A DNA stretch of 64,000 bases from Leminorella richardii (GCF_900478135.1 NZ_LS483470.1:1918501-1982500); one strand, 5' to 3'; shown: positions 46,346 through 56,243, counted from the stretch's first letter. Numbers and translations: made by a program. Notes: generated from the letters alone by a model not told the origin.

Positions 46346-47743
46346 TTATTTCTTCATGCTGCCGACCATGTCTTCCGGACGAACCCACTCATCAAACTGG
46401 GCCTCCGTCAGATAGCCTAATGCCAATGCAGAAGCCTTCAGCGTCAGCCCTTCTTTGTGGGCCTTCTTGGCAATTTCTGCCGCTTTATCGTAGCCAATGT
46501 GAGTATTCAATGCAGTAACCAACATTAGAGACTCATTAAGCAGTTGATCGATGCGCTTTCTTACTGGCTCAATGCCGCTGGCACAGTGAACGTTAAAGCT
46601 ATTCATGCCGTCAGCCAGCAGGCGTACGGACTGAAGGAAGTTATCAATAATCATTGGACGATAGACGTTCAACTCAAAGTTACCAGAGGCTCCGCCAATG
46701 TTAATAGCTACATCATTCCCCATCACCTGCGCGCACAGCATAGTCATGGCTTCGCACTGCGTTGGGTTCACTTTACCCGGCATAATGGAACTGCCCGGCT
46801 CGTTTTCCGGAATGGCAATTTCACCAATGCCGCAGCGAGGCCCAGAGGCCAGCCAGCGCACGTCGTTGGCAATCTTCATCAGAGATGCCGCCAGCCCTTT
46901 CAGAGCACCGTGACTGTGTACCAGTGCATCACAGGTCGCTAAAGCTTCGAACTTGTTAGGGGCCGTCACAAACGGCTGACCAGTTAGCGATGCAATCTCT
47001 TTCGCCACACGAACGGCATACTCTGGATGGGTATTGAGCCCGGTTCCCACCGCCGTCCCACCAAGCGCCAGTTCGCACAGGTGAGGCAACGAGTCTTCAA
47101 TATGCTTCAGGTTATAGGCCAGCATTGCTGCCCAGCCAGAGATCTCCTGCCCCAGCGTTAGCGGTGTGGCGTCCTGTAGGTGAGTTCGGCCGATTTTAAC
47201 AATGTCATGATAGGCAGAGGCCTTGTCTGCCAATACTTTATGCAGCGCTTTCAGTTCGGGGAGAAGGTGTTCACGAACGGCAATAACTGCCGCAACGTGC
47301 ATTCCTGTAGGAAAGACGTCGTTAGAACTTTGGCTTTTATTCACATCGTCGTTGGGGTGAACCAGCCGGTCATTACCACGTTTTCCACCGAGGATCTCGC
47401 TGGCGCGGTTTGCCAGCACCTCATTCATGTTCATATTCGTCTGTGTACCGGAACCGGTTTGCCAGATAGCCAGAGGAAACTCGTTAGGGTGTTTATCCGC
47501 CAGCACCTCATCCGCCGCGCTGATAATCGCCTTGCCCTTTTTCTCATCCAGCAGCCCCAGCTGCATGTTAACCACTGCCGCAGAGCGTTTAACCTGAGCG
47601 AGGGCGTGAATAAGCGCTTTGGGCATTTTTTCCTGAGAAATGCGAAAATGCTCCAGTGAACGCTGGGTCTGAGCACCCCACAGGCTGTTCTCAGGAACCT
47701 CGATTGGGCCCATAGAGTCTTTTTCTGTACGCATAGCAACCAT
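46346..47743 (-). CDS. fumC: Class II fumarate hydratase FumC
   Basis: 465 aa from ATG 47743 (CAGGAGAAAGTC upstream), matching E. coli FumC (467). Signature GSSIMPGKVNPTQCEA (about residues 315-330), plus GSGTQTNMNMNEV and GRTHLQDATPLT. It hydrates fumarate to malate in the TCA cycle, is iron-free and, in E. coli, is induced by SoxRS and iron shortage. Divergent from ydgA; fumA is not adjacent. Confidence 0.96.
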   Translation of the reverse strand: MVAMRTEKDSMGPIEVPENSLWGAQTQRSLEHFRISQEKMPKALIHALAQVKRSAAVVNMQLGLLDEKKGKAIISAADEVLADKHPNEFPLAIWQTGSGTQTNMNMNEVLANRASEILGGKRGNDRLVHPNDDVNKSQSSNDVFPTGMHVAAVIAVREHLLPELKALHKVLADKASAYHDIVKIGRTHLQDATPLTLGQEISGWAAMLAYNLKHIEDSLPHLCELALGGTAVGTGLNTHPEYAVRVAKEIASLTGQPFVTAPNKFEALATCDALVHSHGALKGLAASLMKIANDVRWLASGPRCGIGEIAIPENEPGSSIMPGKVNPTQCEAMTMLCAQVMGNDVAINIGGASGNFELNVYRPMIIDNFLQSVRLLADGMNSFNVHCASGIEPVRKRIDQLLNESLMLVTALNTHIGYDKAAEIAKKAHKEGLTLKASALALGYLTEAQFDEWVRPEDMVGSMKK

Positions 47744-48009
47744 GACTTTCTCCTGATATCGATACAATAAGAACGGCGAGTTACGTTATACTTTACTCGC
47801 AGCGCTATACATCATCCCTTAACTATAGCGATGATTCTGTGACACTATCGCCGATAATGAGGATGAGACTCATTAATATCATTGAAGTAATACATTAGCC
47901 ATTCTTATGTATTCTTCCCGACTGAGTCACAAAGCGCTTTTAACCCTAATTTTTGCCATTAGCCAGGCAGGCTTTGGTCATTCACTCAATAAACGATAAG
48001 GACTGCATC

Positions 48010-49536
48010 ATGAAGAAATCGCTAGTTGCTATTGGAATACTGGCCGTTTTAGGGGGCGCCTGGGTTGGCGGTGCCTGGTATACGGGAAAACAAATCCAGT
48101 CTCAAATTGAAACTTCCATGGCTCAGGTGCAGACGCGGCTGGGAACATTAGACAGTCAGGTTGAGCTAAAGATGTCTGACTATCAGCGCGGTGTTTTCTC
48201 TTCTGTAGCCACTTACACCGTAACAGTAACAGAACGCGGTCAGCCCAGCACAATCTCTTTTTTACAAACCATCAGCCATGGCCCCTTCCCTTTGGACAAG
48301 TTTAGCCTGTCACCTAAGCTGGCCTATTCACAAATATCACTGATGGAGCAGGCTTCACTAAAAGAGTTGTTTACGCTCACAGAGGGCAAGTCTCCTATTA
48401 CGGCAACCAGTTTGACCAGCTACAGCGGCGATAGCGATTTCAATATTTCTCTGCTCCCCCTGAAAGAAAAAAATGAAGGCGATATGGCATTTAGCGGCGC
48501 AACTTTTGACGGTCAGTTGCGCGTTGACGGTGGTAATAAAACCCTCACGTTCACTGGCTCACCTCTTGAACTCAGCGAGAACAACACCGCTTTCCGCTAC
48601 GATGCACTAAAGCTCAATGTAGTGGTGGATAAAGACGATCGGTTTACCGTAGACGGAAGCTTGGGCAAAACTGTCATGACAGCGCCCAGTGACGATGAAG
48701 AGGCTTCTCAGGAACAGCTGCAGTGGGATGAGCTGACCATCAACAGTCAGGGCAAGTCCGGCTCTTTTGGTATGAATATGGGGCAAAGCGACGTTTCGCT
48801 GAAAAATATCAATATCAGTAGAAACGGCGAGCTCTATTCAACGTTGACGGGTTTAACGTTCAGCAGTAGCGCCCAAGAGAACGGTAAGTTTATTAACCAA
48901 ACCGTGGATATAGCTCTTGATGCCCTTAGCGTTGAAGGCAAAAATCTAGGGTCTGGTTCAGCCAAAATCAAACTCGACAACTTTGATGGCAAGTCGCTGC
49001 AATACTTCAATCGCAACTCCAGCAACCTTATCTATATGATATATGGTGGAGGGACTAATCCAGTTCCCGTTCAGGAAATGAACGCAAATTTGATGTCCTT
49101 CTTAGGGGGCAATCCAACTATCAGTATCACTCCCTTTATCTGGAAAAACGATAAAGGCGAGAGCCAGCTGGATGCGTCAATTACGCTAATGACACCAAAC
49201 GCCATCGATCCTGAGGCAGATCCTATTCAACAGTTTGTAGGACTCACTAAGTCATTCAGCAGTACCGTTACGCTTTCTGTCCCTATGATGATTGAACAAA
49301 CTAGACTCACCAGCGAGCTTGAAGGCAACATTTCACAAGAAGATGCACAGGCTCAGGCATCTGAGTCTATTCAGCAGCTGATTAGTATGGGCGTAAGCCA
49401 GAAAATTCTGACCAAAACGGATGAAAATACTGCCACATTTTCATTCAACTACGCCGATGCGATGGTGGATTTAAACGGACAAAAGATGCCAATCAGGGAC
49501 TTTCTTACCCTTTTCTTTGGCCCTGGTTCAAACTAG
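48010..49536 (+). CDS. ydgA: YdgA-family (DUF945) periplasmic protein
   Basis: 508 aa from ATG 48010 (AAGGACTGCATC upstream). An N-terminal hydrophobic segment (SLVAIGILAVLGGAWVGGAW) serves as a membrane anchor. The rest is a long beta-rich periplasmic region with the DUF945 pattern (RGVFSSVATYTVTV, HGPFPLDK, LNGQKMPIRDFL). Homologous to E. coli YdgA along its length. In E. coli it lies near fumC/manA. Role unknown. Confidence 0.88.
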   Translation: MKKSLVAIGILAVLGGAWVGGAWYTGKQIQSQIETSMAQVQTRLGTLDSQVELKMSDYQRGVFSSVATYTVTVTERGQPSTISFLQTISHGPFPLDKFSLSPKLAYSQISLMEQASLKELFTLTEGKSPITATSLTSYSGDSDFNISLLPLKEKNEGDMAFSGATFDGQLRVDGGNKTLTFTGSPLELSENNTAFRYDALKLNVVVDKDDRFTVDGSLGKTVMTAPSDDEEASQEQLQWDELTINSQGKSGSFGMNMGQSDVSLKNINISRNGELYSTLTGLTFSSSAQENGKFINQTVDIALDALSVEGKNLGSGSAKIKLDNFDGKSLQYFNRNSSNLIYMIYGGGTNPVPVQEMNANLMSFLGGNPTISITPFIWKNDKGESQLDASITLMTPNAIDPEADPIQQFVGLTKSFSSTVTLSVPMMIEQTRLTSELEGNISQEDAQAQASESIQQLISMGVSQKILTKTDENTATFSFNYADAMVDLNGQKMPIRDFLTLFFGPGSN

Positions 49537-49841
49537 TTCATTCCGTAATCAAACGATGAAAAAATGAACGTTTCCGCTTGAAATAAATTGTTTCAAGCGG
49601 AAACGTGTCAGCATCTAAATATATTTAATTTTTTTAATTATTTTCAATTTAATATCAATGTATTAATTCAATAAACCTACCAGTTTACTCAAGAATTTTT
49701 GTTCAAATTCATAAGTTTCTTCAGCGTTTTTACTATTGTTTACCCTTCTTTCCTGTGATAAACACCATAACCATAATAAAAGTGATGGTTAACCCGATTG
49801 CAATAGCATTCCAGTCTAATGGAACATAACAGGAAGCGCTT
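49537..49841. other. Intergenic region between ydgA and aegA-like gene
   Basis: 305 bp, AT-rich after the hairpin at 49568-49606. AACAGGAAGCGCTT before ATG 49842 is the ribosome-binding site. No further gene seen. Confidence 0.5.
49568..49606 (+). terminator. 16-bp perfect hairpin after ydgA
   Basis: ACGTTTCCGCTTGAAA (49568-49583), 7-base loop, exact complement (49591-49606), 32 bp after the ydgA stop. No immediate T run, though T-rich sequence follows 20 bases later. Terminator is the best guess; an operator for the next gene is possible. Confidence 0.6.
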
Positions 49842-51842
49842 ATGAACCGCTTTGTCATTGCCGATGCGAAAGAGTGCATTGGATGCCGCGTTTGTGAAGT
49901 CGCCTGCGTGATGACTCACAACGGCGGAAAACATCCGGAAGTTCCGGAGCTTTATCTCCCCCGAATTAAAGTGATTAAGACCGCCGCCGTTAAAACGGCA
50001 GTCACCTGTCGACACTGCGAAGATGCACCCTGTGCACAAGTTTGCCCTAGCGGTGCGTTGGTTCAGGCCAACGACAGTATCCAGTTAAATAAAGATAAAT
50101 GTATTGGCTGTAAAACCTGCGTTTTGGCCTGCCCCTTTGGCGCTATTGGTATGGTAGAAGAAAGCGTAACATTGACCAGCAGCGACTCAGGCCTTCGCAC
50201 TACTGCGCACAAATGCGATCTCTGTATCGACGACGCAAAGAGCCCAGCCTGCGTAACGGCTTGCCCGGCGAAAGCCCTCAGGGTTGTCAGCGGTGAAACC
50301 ATGCTGGAGCAGCAAAAGCAGAAGCTGAAGCTTGCCGCTATGCGTGAAGATCCAACAGGAGCCAAGCGTACTGTGGCTGTAGCACCCAGACCTTTGCTCG
50401 ATCGACTATCAGGCCAAGTCACTGTCCCTCGCGGTGATGCGCATAAAATTGCACTGGCAGCGCGCAAGACAGAGTTTGTCGAAATCTATAAGCGTTTTAC
50501 GCCGGAGCAGGTTGAAAGCCAGGGCGATCGCTGCATTTCCTGCGGTAATCACGCTTTCTGCGAATGGACGTGTCCGCTTCACAATCGAATCCCTCACTGG
50601 ATTACTCTGGCTAAGCAGGGGCGAATTATTGAAGCCGCTGAGCTTTCTCACCAAACCAGCAGTCTGCCGGAAATTTGCGGTCGCGTATGCCCACAGGATC
50701 GCCTGTGTGAAGGCAGCTGTACGCTGAGCTCACTGGGTGGCGTCACCGTCGGCAATATTGAACGCTATATTACCGATACCGCTTTTGAAATGGGATGGCG
50801 GCCTAATCTCTCCCACGTTAAACCACTGGGTAAAAAAGTGGCCATTATTGGTGCCGGCCCCGCAGGCCTCGCCTGTGCTGACATTTTAGCGCGCAACGGT
50901 GTTGAAGCGGTGGTCTTTGACCGACACCCTGAAATCGGCGGTATGTTAACCTTCGGCATTCCTTCGTTTAAGCTTGATAAAGACGTTATGGTCAACCGTC
51001 GCCATATCTTCACTGAGATGGGCATCACCTTTCACCTCAATACAGAAATCGGTAAGGACGTCGAGTTTAGCCAGCTGGTTAACGACTATGACGCGGTGTT
51101 TGTTGGCGTTGGCACCTATCAGTTTATGCGCGCTGGATTAGATAACGAAGACTCACCCGGCGTTTATGACGCTCTACCGTTCCTGATCGCAAACACGAAA
51201 AAGGTTATGCGACTACCCGAGCTTAAAGAAGAACCCTATATCGATCTGTCTGGCAAACGAGTTGTAGTACTAGGCGGCGGCGACACAGCGATGGACTGCC
51301 TTCGCACTTCTGTGCGTCAGGGAGCCAGCGAAGTAACCTGTGCCTACCGTCGTGATGAAGCCAACATGCCGGGTTCAAAGAAAGAGGTTAAAAACGCGCG
51401 TGAAGAAGGCGTTGAGTTTATGTTCAACGTGCAGCCTATTGCCCTTGAGCTTGATGAAAACGGCTGCGTGTGCGGCGTTCGTCTGGTTAGAACTGAAATG
51501 GGCGAGCCTGACGCAGCGGGTCGTCGTCGGCCAAAAATCATCAACGGGTCTGAGTTTGTTCAGCCGACCGATGCTGTTATCAAAGCGTTCGGCTTTAAGC
51601 CTCATTCAATGCCTTGGCTAGCCGATGCTGATGTTGAAATTGACGACTATGGCGTTATCCTTGCGCCCCACTTAAAGCAGTTCGCCTGTCAAACCAGCAA
51701 TCCGAAAGTGTTTGCCGGTGGAGACGTCGTTCGCGGTGCAGATCTGGTAGTAACGGCGATAGCCGACGGTAGGAAAGCGGCACGTAGCATTGTCAGCTAC
51801 CTTACCGATGATGAGGAATGCCAGCAGGATCAAGTAGCGTAG
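49842..51842 (+). CDS. aegA: AegA-like iron-sulfur / FAD oxidoreductase
   Basis: 666 aa (E. coli AegA 659). N-terminal ferredoxin part with four-Cys motifs (CIGCRVCEVAC, CRHCEDAPCAQVC, CIGCKTCVLAC, CDLCID). A glutamate-synthase small-subunit-like half follows with CISCGNHAFCEWTC, an FAD fold (AIIGAGPAGLACADIL), an NADPH fold (VVLGGGDTAMDC) and AGGDVVRGADLV. In E. coli, AegA participates in formate-dependent anaerobic urate breakdown. Sequence resemblance is strong, but YgfT is a close paralogue, so the exact orthology is moderate. It lies between ydgA and ribE, unlike E. coli. Confidence 0.85.
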   Translation: MNRFVIADAKECIGCRVCEVACVMTHNGGKHPEVPELYLPRIKVIKTAAVKTAVTCRHCEDAPCAQVCPSGALVQANDSIQLNKDKCIGCKTCVLACPFGAIGMVEESVTLTSSDSGLRTTAHKCDLCIDDAKSPACVTACPAKALRVVSGETMLEQQKQKLKLAAMREDPTGAKRTVAVAPRPLLDRLSGQVTVPRGDAHKIALAARKTEFVEIYKRFTPEQVESQGDRCISCGNHAFCEWTCPLHNRIPHWITLAKQGRIIEAAELSHQTSSLPEICGRVCPQDRLCEGSCTLSSLGGVTVGNIERYITDTAFEMGWRPNLSHVKPLGKKVAIIGAGPAGLACADILARNGVEAVVFDRHPEIGGMLTFGIPSFKLDKDVMVNRRHIFTEMGITFHLNTEIGKDVEFSQLVNDYDAVFVGVGTYQFMRAGLDNEDSPGVYDALPFLIANTKKVMRLPELKEEPYIDLSGKRVVVLGGGDTAMDCLRTSVRQGASEVTCAYRRDEANMPGSKKEVKNAREEGVEFMFNVQPIALELDENGCVCGVRLVRTEMGEPDAAGRRRPKIINGSEFVQPTDAVIKAFGFKPHSMPWLADADVEIDDYGVILAPHLKQFACQTSNPKVFAGGDVVRGADLVVTAIADGRKAARSIVSYLTDDEECQQDQVA

Positions 51843-51873
51843 TTAATTATCAAATTTCTACAAAATAAAACTC

Positions 51874-51910
51874 AATAAGGGCGCCAATGTTGACGCCCTT
51901 ATTATTTTTA
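51874..51910. terminator. Bidirectional terminator between aegA-like and ribE
   Basis: AATAAGGGCG and CGCCCTTATT pair over 10 bp around a 10-base loop and are followed by a T run; it serves both convergent genes. Confidence 0.88.
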
Positions 51911-52522
51911 CCGTTCGCCCCGACTTTCCAGAACGCGCTCAACGGTATCGACAATGGCCTGCGTTTGCGGGTCAATTTCAATGTTGACCGAATCACCCAG
52001 TCGCTTTGCGCCCAATGTCGTTCTCTCTAGCGTTTCCGGTATCAGGTGTACACAAAATCGCCCTTTCGACACTTCACCAATAGTCAGACTAATGCCGTCA
52101 ATGCCGATAAATCCTTTGTAGAGTACATATTTCATCAGTGCGTCAGGCATCTTGAACCAGATCTGGCGGTTATTTTCCGATGTCAGAATTTTGACGATCT
52201 CCGCCTGACAGATGATATGGCCGGACATCAGGTGGCCGCCGATCTCATCACCAAAACTGGCTGCTCGTTCAATATTGACGCTGTCGCCGACCTTCAGATT
52301 GCCCAGATTTGTCACTCGCAGCGTTTCTTTCATCAGGTCAAAGCTAACGGTGTCTTTTTCTATTGCCGTAACCGTCAGACAGCAGCCGTTGTGGGCGACA
52401 GAAGCTCCGAGCTCAAGACCTGGAAGCAGCGCCTTCGGTAATTTCATTTTATGAACACGAAAGTTGGCTTTTTCTTCGATGGCGACAACGGACGCTGTCC
52501 CCTGAACAATACCGGTAAACAT
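51908..52522 (-). CDS. ribE: Riboflavin synthase, alpha subunit
   Basis: 204 aa from ATG 52522 (CTGAGGTTTGCTT upstream). Starts MFTGIVQG as all family members do. Two lumazine-binding repeats, each with a G-x-x-V/I-x-H-N/S-G motif (GASVAHNGCCLTV; GDEIGGHLMSGH; IGIDGISLTI). It dismutates two 6,7-dimethyl-8-ribityllumazine to riboflavin. Named ribE or ribC in enterics. Divergent from mdtK as in E. coli. No FMN riboswitch seen in the 215-bp gap. Confidence 0.95.
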   Translation of the reverse strand: MFTGIVQGTASVVAIEEKANFRVHKMKLPKALLPGLELGASVAHNGCCLTVTAIEKDTVSFDLMKETLRVTNLGNLKVGDSVNIERAASFGDEIGGHLMSGHIICQAEIVKILTSENNRQIWFKMPDALMKYVLYKGFIGIDGISLTIGEVSKGRFCVHLIPETLERTTLGAKRLGDSVNIEIDPQTQAIVDTVERVLESRGER

Positions 52523-52737
52523 AAGCAAACCTCAGAACTAGAAAATAAACATGACATTGTCTTCAGGCAGTTTGACGCAAATTGTGTGAAAAACCAAATG
52601 CAGTTTTCACTCCTCTCCTGTTGGCTTTACCCAGCGTTGACAGGTAGAATCGTTATCCCACGCATTACGATGCCGCCGCAGAGTGACACTGTCGCGCCAT
52701 TGATTCTTCGTTTTCAAAATATAGATAAGGTATATAC

Positions 52738-54111
52738 GTGCAGAATTACATTAAAGAAGCGCGTAGTCTGTTGGTATTGGCTCTTCCCGTTATCGCGGCA
52801 CAGTTCTCCCAAACGGCTATGGGCGTTGTTGACACCATTATGGCCGGCGACTACAGCGCCACCGACATGGCGGCCGTTGCTGTGGCTACCTCAATCTGGA
52901 TCCCGGCAATTCTCTTTGGCCAAGGATTGTTAATGGCCCTGACGCCGATCGTCGCACAGCTAAACGGCAGCGGCCGGCGAGACAAAATAGCGCATCAGGT
53001 GCGGCAGTCTGTCTGGCTTGCGTTGTTTATCTCTTTATTGGTTATTGTGGTGCTGTATAACAGCCACTACATCATTGAGAACATGCATAACGTCGATCCG
53101 GCTTTGGCGAGTATTACGGTCAGATTCCTGCGCGTTATCATGTGGGGTGCTCCAGCCTACCTGCTGTTTCAGGTGTTCAGAAGCCAGTGTGACGGCTTAT
53201 CAAAAACCAAGCCAAGTATGGTGATCGGATTTATTGGTCTAATGGTCAATATTCCTATTAACTACGTCATGATCCACGGTAAGTTCGGTTTTCCCGAGCT
53301 GGGTGGTGTTGGCTGTGCGGTGGCGACCGCATCGGTTTACTGGGTCATGTTTATTGGTCTGCGCCTGTACGTCTATACGGCGCGCTCACAGAAAGACATT
53401 AACGCCCATCGTAGGTTTGAGCTGCCCCGCTGGTCGACGTTAAAACGGCTGATAGGCCTTGGGCTTCCTGTCGCGCTGGCGCTATTTTTTGAGGTAACGC
53501 TGTTTGCCGTCGTGGCGCTGCTGGTCTCCCCCTTGGGTGTTGTGTCTGTCGCTGGTCACCAAATTGCGCTGAACTTCAGCAGCCTGGTTTTCGTTATTCC
53601 TCTGTCGCTGGGGGTTGCTACCTCTATTCGCATAGGTTTTAGTCTGGGGCAAAAAAAGGTGGATGAGGCTCAAACCGCTGCCTATACAGGGCTGGTTCTG
53701 GGACTTTTCTTCTCGGCTATCACAGCAATGTTGACGATTACTTTCCGTCACCCTATCGCCCTGTTGTATAACGACACACCTGCAGTTGTCATGATGGCTA
53801 CCCAGCTTATGCTGCTGGCGGCGATCTATCAGTGTTCCGATGCGGTTCAGGTTATTGGCAGCGGTGTACTGCGTGGATATAAAGACACTCGCTCAATTTT
53901 CTTTATTACCTTTACCGCCTACTGGATTATTGGCCTCCCCATTGGCTATCTGCTGGCTCTTACAGATGTTGTCGTTCCCCGAATGGGGCCTGCCGGTTTC
54001 TGGACTGGCTTTATTATTGGCCTAACGGCCTCGGCGATTATGATGATGTCGCGCATGCGCTGGCTACAAAAGCAGCCTGAAGCCCTAATTTTAAAGCGCG
54101 TACAGAGATAG
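52738..54111 (+). CDS. mdtK: MATE multidrug/Na+ antiporter MdtK (NorM)
   Basis: 457 aa, GTG start at 52738, as in E. coli mdtK. Twelve membrane segments and two MATE domains (LALPVIAAQFSQTAMGVVDTIMAG... and LGLPVALALFFEVTLFAVVALLVSPLG). LGGVGCAVATA and GSGVLRGYKDTRSIF are MdtK features. It expels cationic drugs in exchange for Na+ or H+. ribE-mdtK-tRNA-Val order is conserved with E. coli. Confidence 0.95.
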   Translation: MQNYIKEARSLLVLALPVIAAQFSQTAMGVVDTIMAGDYSATDMAAVAVATSIWIPAILFGQGLLMALTPIVAQLNGSGRRDKIAHQVRQSVWLALFISLLVIVVLYNSHYIIENMHNVDPALASITVRFLRVIMWGAPAYLLFQVFRSQCDGLSKTKPSMVIGFIGLMVNIPINYVMIHGKFGFPELGGVGCAVATASVYWVMFIGLRLYVYTARSQKDINAHRRFELPRWSTLKRLIGLGLPVALALFFEVTLFAVVALLVSPLGVVSVAGHQIALNFSSLVFVIPLSLGVATSIRIGFSLGQKKVDEAQTAAYTGLVLGLFFSAITAMLTITFRHPIALLYNDTPAVVMMATQLMLLAAIYQCSDAVQVIGSGVLRGYKDTRSIFFITFTAYWIIGLPIGYLLALTDVVVPRMGPAGFWTGFIIGLTASAIMMMSRMRWLQKQPEALILKRVQR

Positions 54112-54118
54112 ACAAATG

Positions 54119-54233
54119 ACGGTGAACGCAGTGGCTTGAATAAAAAAACGGCGGACTGAACAGTAACTCATCAATTGAACGGGTTATTACAAGAAAATCG
54201 TTTTTTTCCCTTGCCAGTAAATGCGTTCACCGT
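54119..54233. repeat. 12-bp inverted repeat flanking the mdtK-tRNA gap
   Basis: ACGGTGAACGCA (54119-54130) and its exact complement TGCGTTCACCGT (54222-54233), 91 bp apart, lie between mdtK and the tRNA. They could form the base of a long stem. Confidence 0.5.
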
Positions 54234-54279
54234 TAATATTCGTCCGCACTGTTAGTGCAGCCCTTAAGAAGTTAGTTGT

Positions 54280-54356
54280 GCGTCCGTAGCTCAGTTGGTT
54301 AGAGCACCACCTTGACATGGTGGGGGTCGGTGGTTCGAGTCCACTCGGACGCACCA
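54280..54356 (+). tRNA. tRNA-Val (GAC)
   Basis: 77 nt with CCA encoded. The acceptor stem GCGTCCG pairs with CGGACGC. D arm AGCTCAGTTGGTTAGAGC, anticodon stem CCACC/GGTGG with GAC at 54314-54316, T arm GGTTCGAGTCC. Nearly identical to E. coli valV/valW and in the same neighbourhood; only one copy here. Confidence 0.98.
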
Positions 54357-54772
54357 AATTAACTCATCTCATGATCCTCGTTTATCTCAATCATATTTCC
54401 AGTATCCTTATTTATTATTTAAATAACACATTTGCATCCCAATAAAAGACGTTCTTTTTACACCCTATTATTCCCAAAAAAGCCCATGTACTCAGCCTTT
54501 TAGACATTTCTACTAAATTCTTTCACTCTTTTCCTGATAATTTCGACATTTATCCATTTTCTTCCTGCATCATTCCCCTCTATAATAGGCAAATCCGTCA
54601 GGTGAAAGGTTTCAGCAAAACATCTAGAATCGGTTCCTGCTTCTCTGGAAGCCGCAGCAGAATGCGGATTTCTGGCAAAACGGGGGATGTTTCGCAATAC
54701 TTAAGGTATTTCCAGCCGAAAGTGTCGGCCTTCACCATCTTCTCTCACAACCTATCGGTAGAAAGCGTCATT
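54357..54772. other. pykF upstream region
   Basis: 416 bp without a gene. It includes AT-rich sequence and the Cra-type site at 54601-54616; the rest is leader of unknown role. Confidence 0.5.
54601..54616. promoter_or_regulatory. Cra (FruR) binding site of pykF
   Basis: GGTGAAAGGTTTCAGC closely fits the Cra consensus (half-palindromic TGAA-N4-TTCA with GC) and the known E. coli pykF operator. Located 172 bp upstream of the start, so a long leader is implied. Cra would repress pykF until fructose 1-phosphate appears. Confidence 0.72.
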
Positions 54773-56185
54773 ATGAAGAAAACTAAAATTGTCTGTACCA
54801 TTGGCCCGAAAACTGAATCAGAAGAAGTGCTGGGTAAGCTCCTGAAGGCGGGAATGAACGTCATGCGCTTAAACTTCTCTCATGGTGATTATGAAGAGCA
54901 CGGTCAGCGCATCAAAAATCTCCGTGCCGTTCAGGAAAAAACCGGCATGAAGGCAGCCATCCTACTGGACACGAAAGGTCCTGAAATTCGTACCGTTAAG
55001 CTGGAAGGCGGCAACGACGTTTCTCTGGTGGCGGGCCAAACCTTTACTTTTACCACTGACCTCAGCGTTATTGGTAACAAAGATCGCGTCGCGGTCACCT
55101 ACAGCGGCTTTGCCGAAGACCTGAAGGTCGGAAATACTGTTCTGGTGGACGACGGCCTGATCGGTATGGAAGTTATCGAAATCAAAAAAGGCGAAGTTGT
55201 TTGTAAAGTGCTGAACAACGGCGACCTGGGCGAAAACAAAGGCGTTAACCTGCCGAACGTTTCTATCCAGCTTCCTGCCCTGTCTGAAAAAGACAAAAAA
55301 GATCTGGTTTTCGGCTGTGAACAAAACGTTGATTTCGTTGCCGCCTCTTTTATCCGTAAGCGCTCTGACGTACTGGACATCCGTGCCCACCTTAAGGCGC
55401 ACGGCGGTGAACACATTCAGATCATCTCAAAGATTGAGAATCAGGAAGGCCTGAACAACTTTGATGAAATTCTGGAAGCGTCTGACGGCATCATGGTTGC
55501 TCGCGGTGACCTCGGTGTAGAAATTCCGGTTGAAGAAGTTATCTTCGCGCAGAAGATGATGATCGAAAAATGCGTCAAGGCGCGCAAAGTCGTTATCACT
55601 GCAACCCAGATGCTGGATTCCATGATCAAGAATCCGCGCCCTACCCGCGCGGAAGCCGGTGACGTTGCAAACGCCATTCTGGACGGCACCGATGCCGTTA
55701 TGCTGTCAGGGGAAAGCGCCAAGGGTAAGTATCCGCTGGAAGCCGTTACCATTATGGCAACCATCTGCGATCGTACCGATCGCGTAATGCCTTGCCGCGT
55801 AGACGCGCTTACCACCACTGGCAAGCTGCGCATTACTGAAGCCGTTTGCCGCGGTGCTGTTGAAACGGCTGAAAAGCTAGACGCGACAGTCATCGTTGTG
55901 GCAACTGAAGGCGGTAAATCAGCTAAAGCCGTGCGTAAATACTTCCCGACTGCGCCAATTCTGGCTCTGACAACAAACGAAACAACGGCTCGTCAGCTGC
56001 TACTCAGCAAAGGCACTACGACGCAAATCGTTAGCCAAATCACTTCTACTGATGATTTCTATCGCATTGGTAAAGAAGCGGCTCTGGCCAGCGGTTTAGC
56101 GAAGAAAGGCGACGTGATTGTGATGGTTTCTGGCGCACTGGTACCAAGTGGCACAACCAACACCGCCTCAGTCCATACAATTTAA
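54773..56185 (+). CDS. pykF: Pyruvate kinase I
   Basis: 470 aa from ATG 54773, the same length as E. coli PykF. Start MKKTKIVCTIGPKTES; active site IISKIENQEGLNNFDEI (catalytic Lys), MVARGDLGVEIP, ATQMLDSMIKNPRPTRAE. The C-terminal fructose 1,6-bisphosphate domain ends SGTTNTASVHTI. It converts PEP and ADP to pyruvate and ATP. An earlier in-frame codon at 54602 overlaps the Cra site and is not used. Confidence 0.97.
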   Translation: MKKTKIVCTIGPKTESEEVLGKLLKAGMNVMRLNFSHGDYEEHGQRIKNLRAVQEKTGMKAAILLDTKGPEIRTVKLEGGNDVSLVAGQTFTFTTDLSVIGNKDRVAVTYSGFAEDLKVGNTVLVDDGLIGMEVIEIKKGEVVCKVLNNGDLGENKGVNLPNVSIQLPALSEKDKKDLVFGCEQNVDFVAASFIRKRSDVLDIRAHLKAHGGEHIQIISKIENQEGLNNFDEILEASDGIMVARGDLGVEIPVEEVIFAQKMMIEKCVKARKVVITATQMLDSMIKNPRPTRAEAGDVANAILDGTDAVMLSGESAKGKYPLEAVTIMATICDRTDRVMPCRVDALTTTGKLRITEAVCRGAVETAEKLDATVIVVATEGGKSAKAVRKYFPTAPILALTTNETTARQLLLSKGTTTQIVSQITSTDDFYRIGKEAALASGLAKKGDVIVMVSGALVPSGTTNTASVHTI

Positions 56186-56209
56186 CGTTTCAGACTGATT
56201 TATCTTACA

Positions 56210-56243
56210 AAGAGGCACCGCTTTTACGGTGCCTCTTTCATTT
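56210..56243 (+). terminator. pykF terminator
   Basis: AGAGGCACCG and CGGTGCCTCT, 6-base loop, then T-rich sequence. Confidence 0.9.

Noticed and set aside
52529..52737. FMN riboswitch before ribE or mdtK
   Set aside because: No conserved RFN-element segments could be found.
54602..54772. N-terminal extension of PykF by 57 residues
   Set aside because: It covers the Cra-type site, and the conserved N-terminus begins at 54773.
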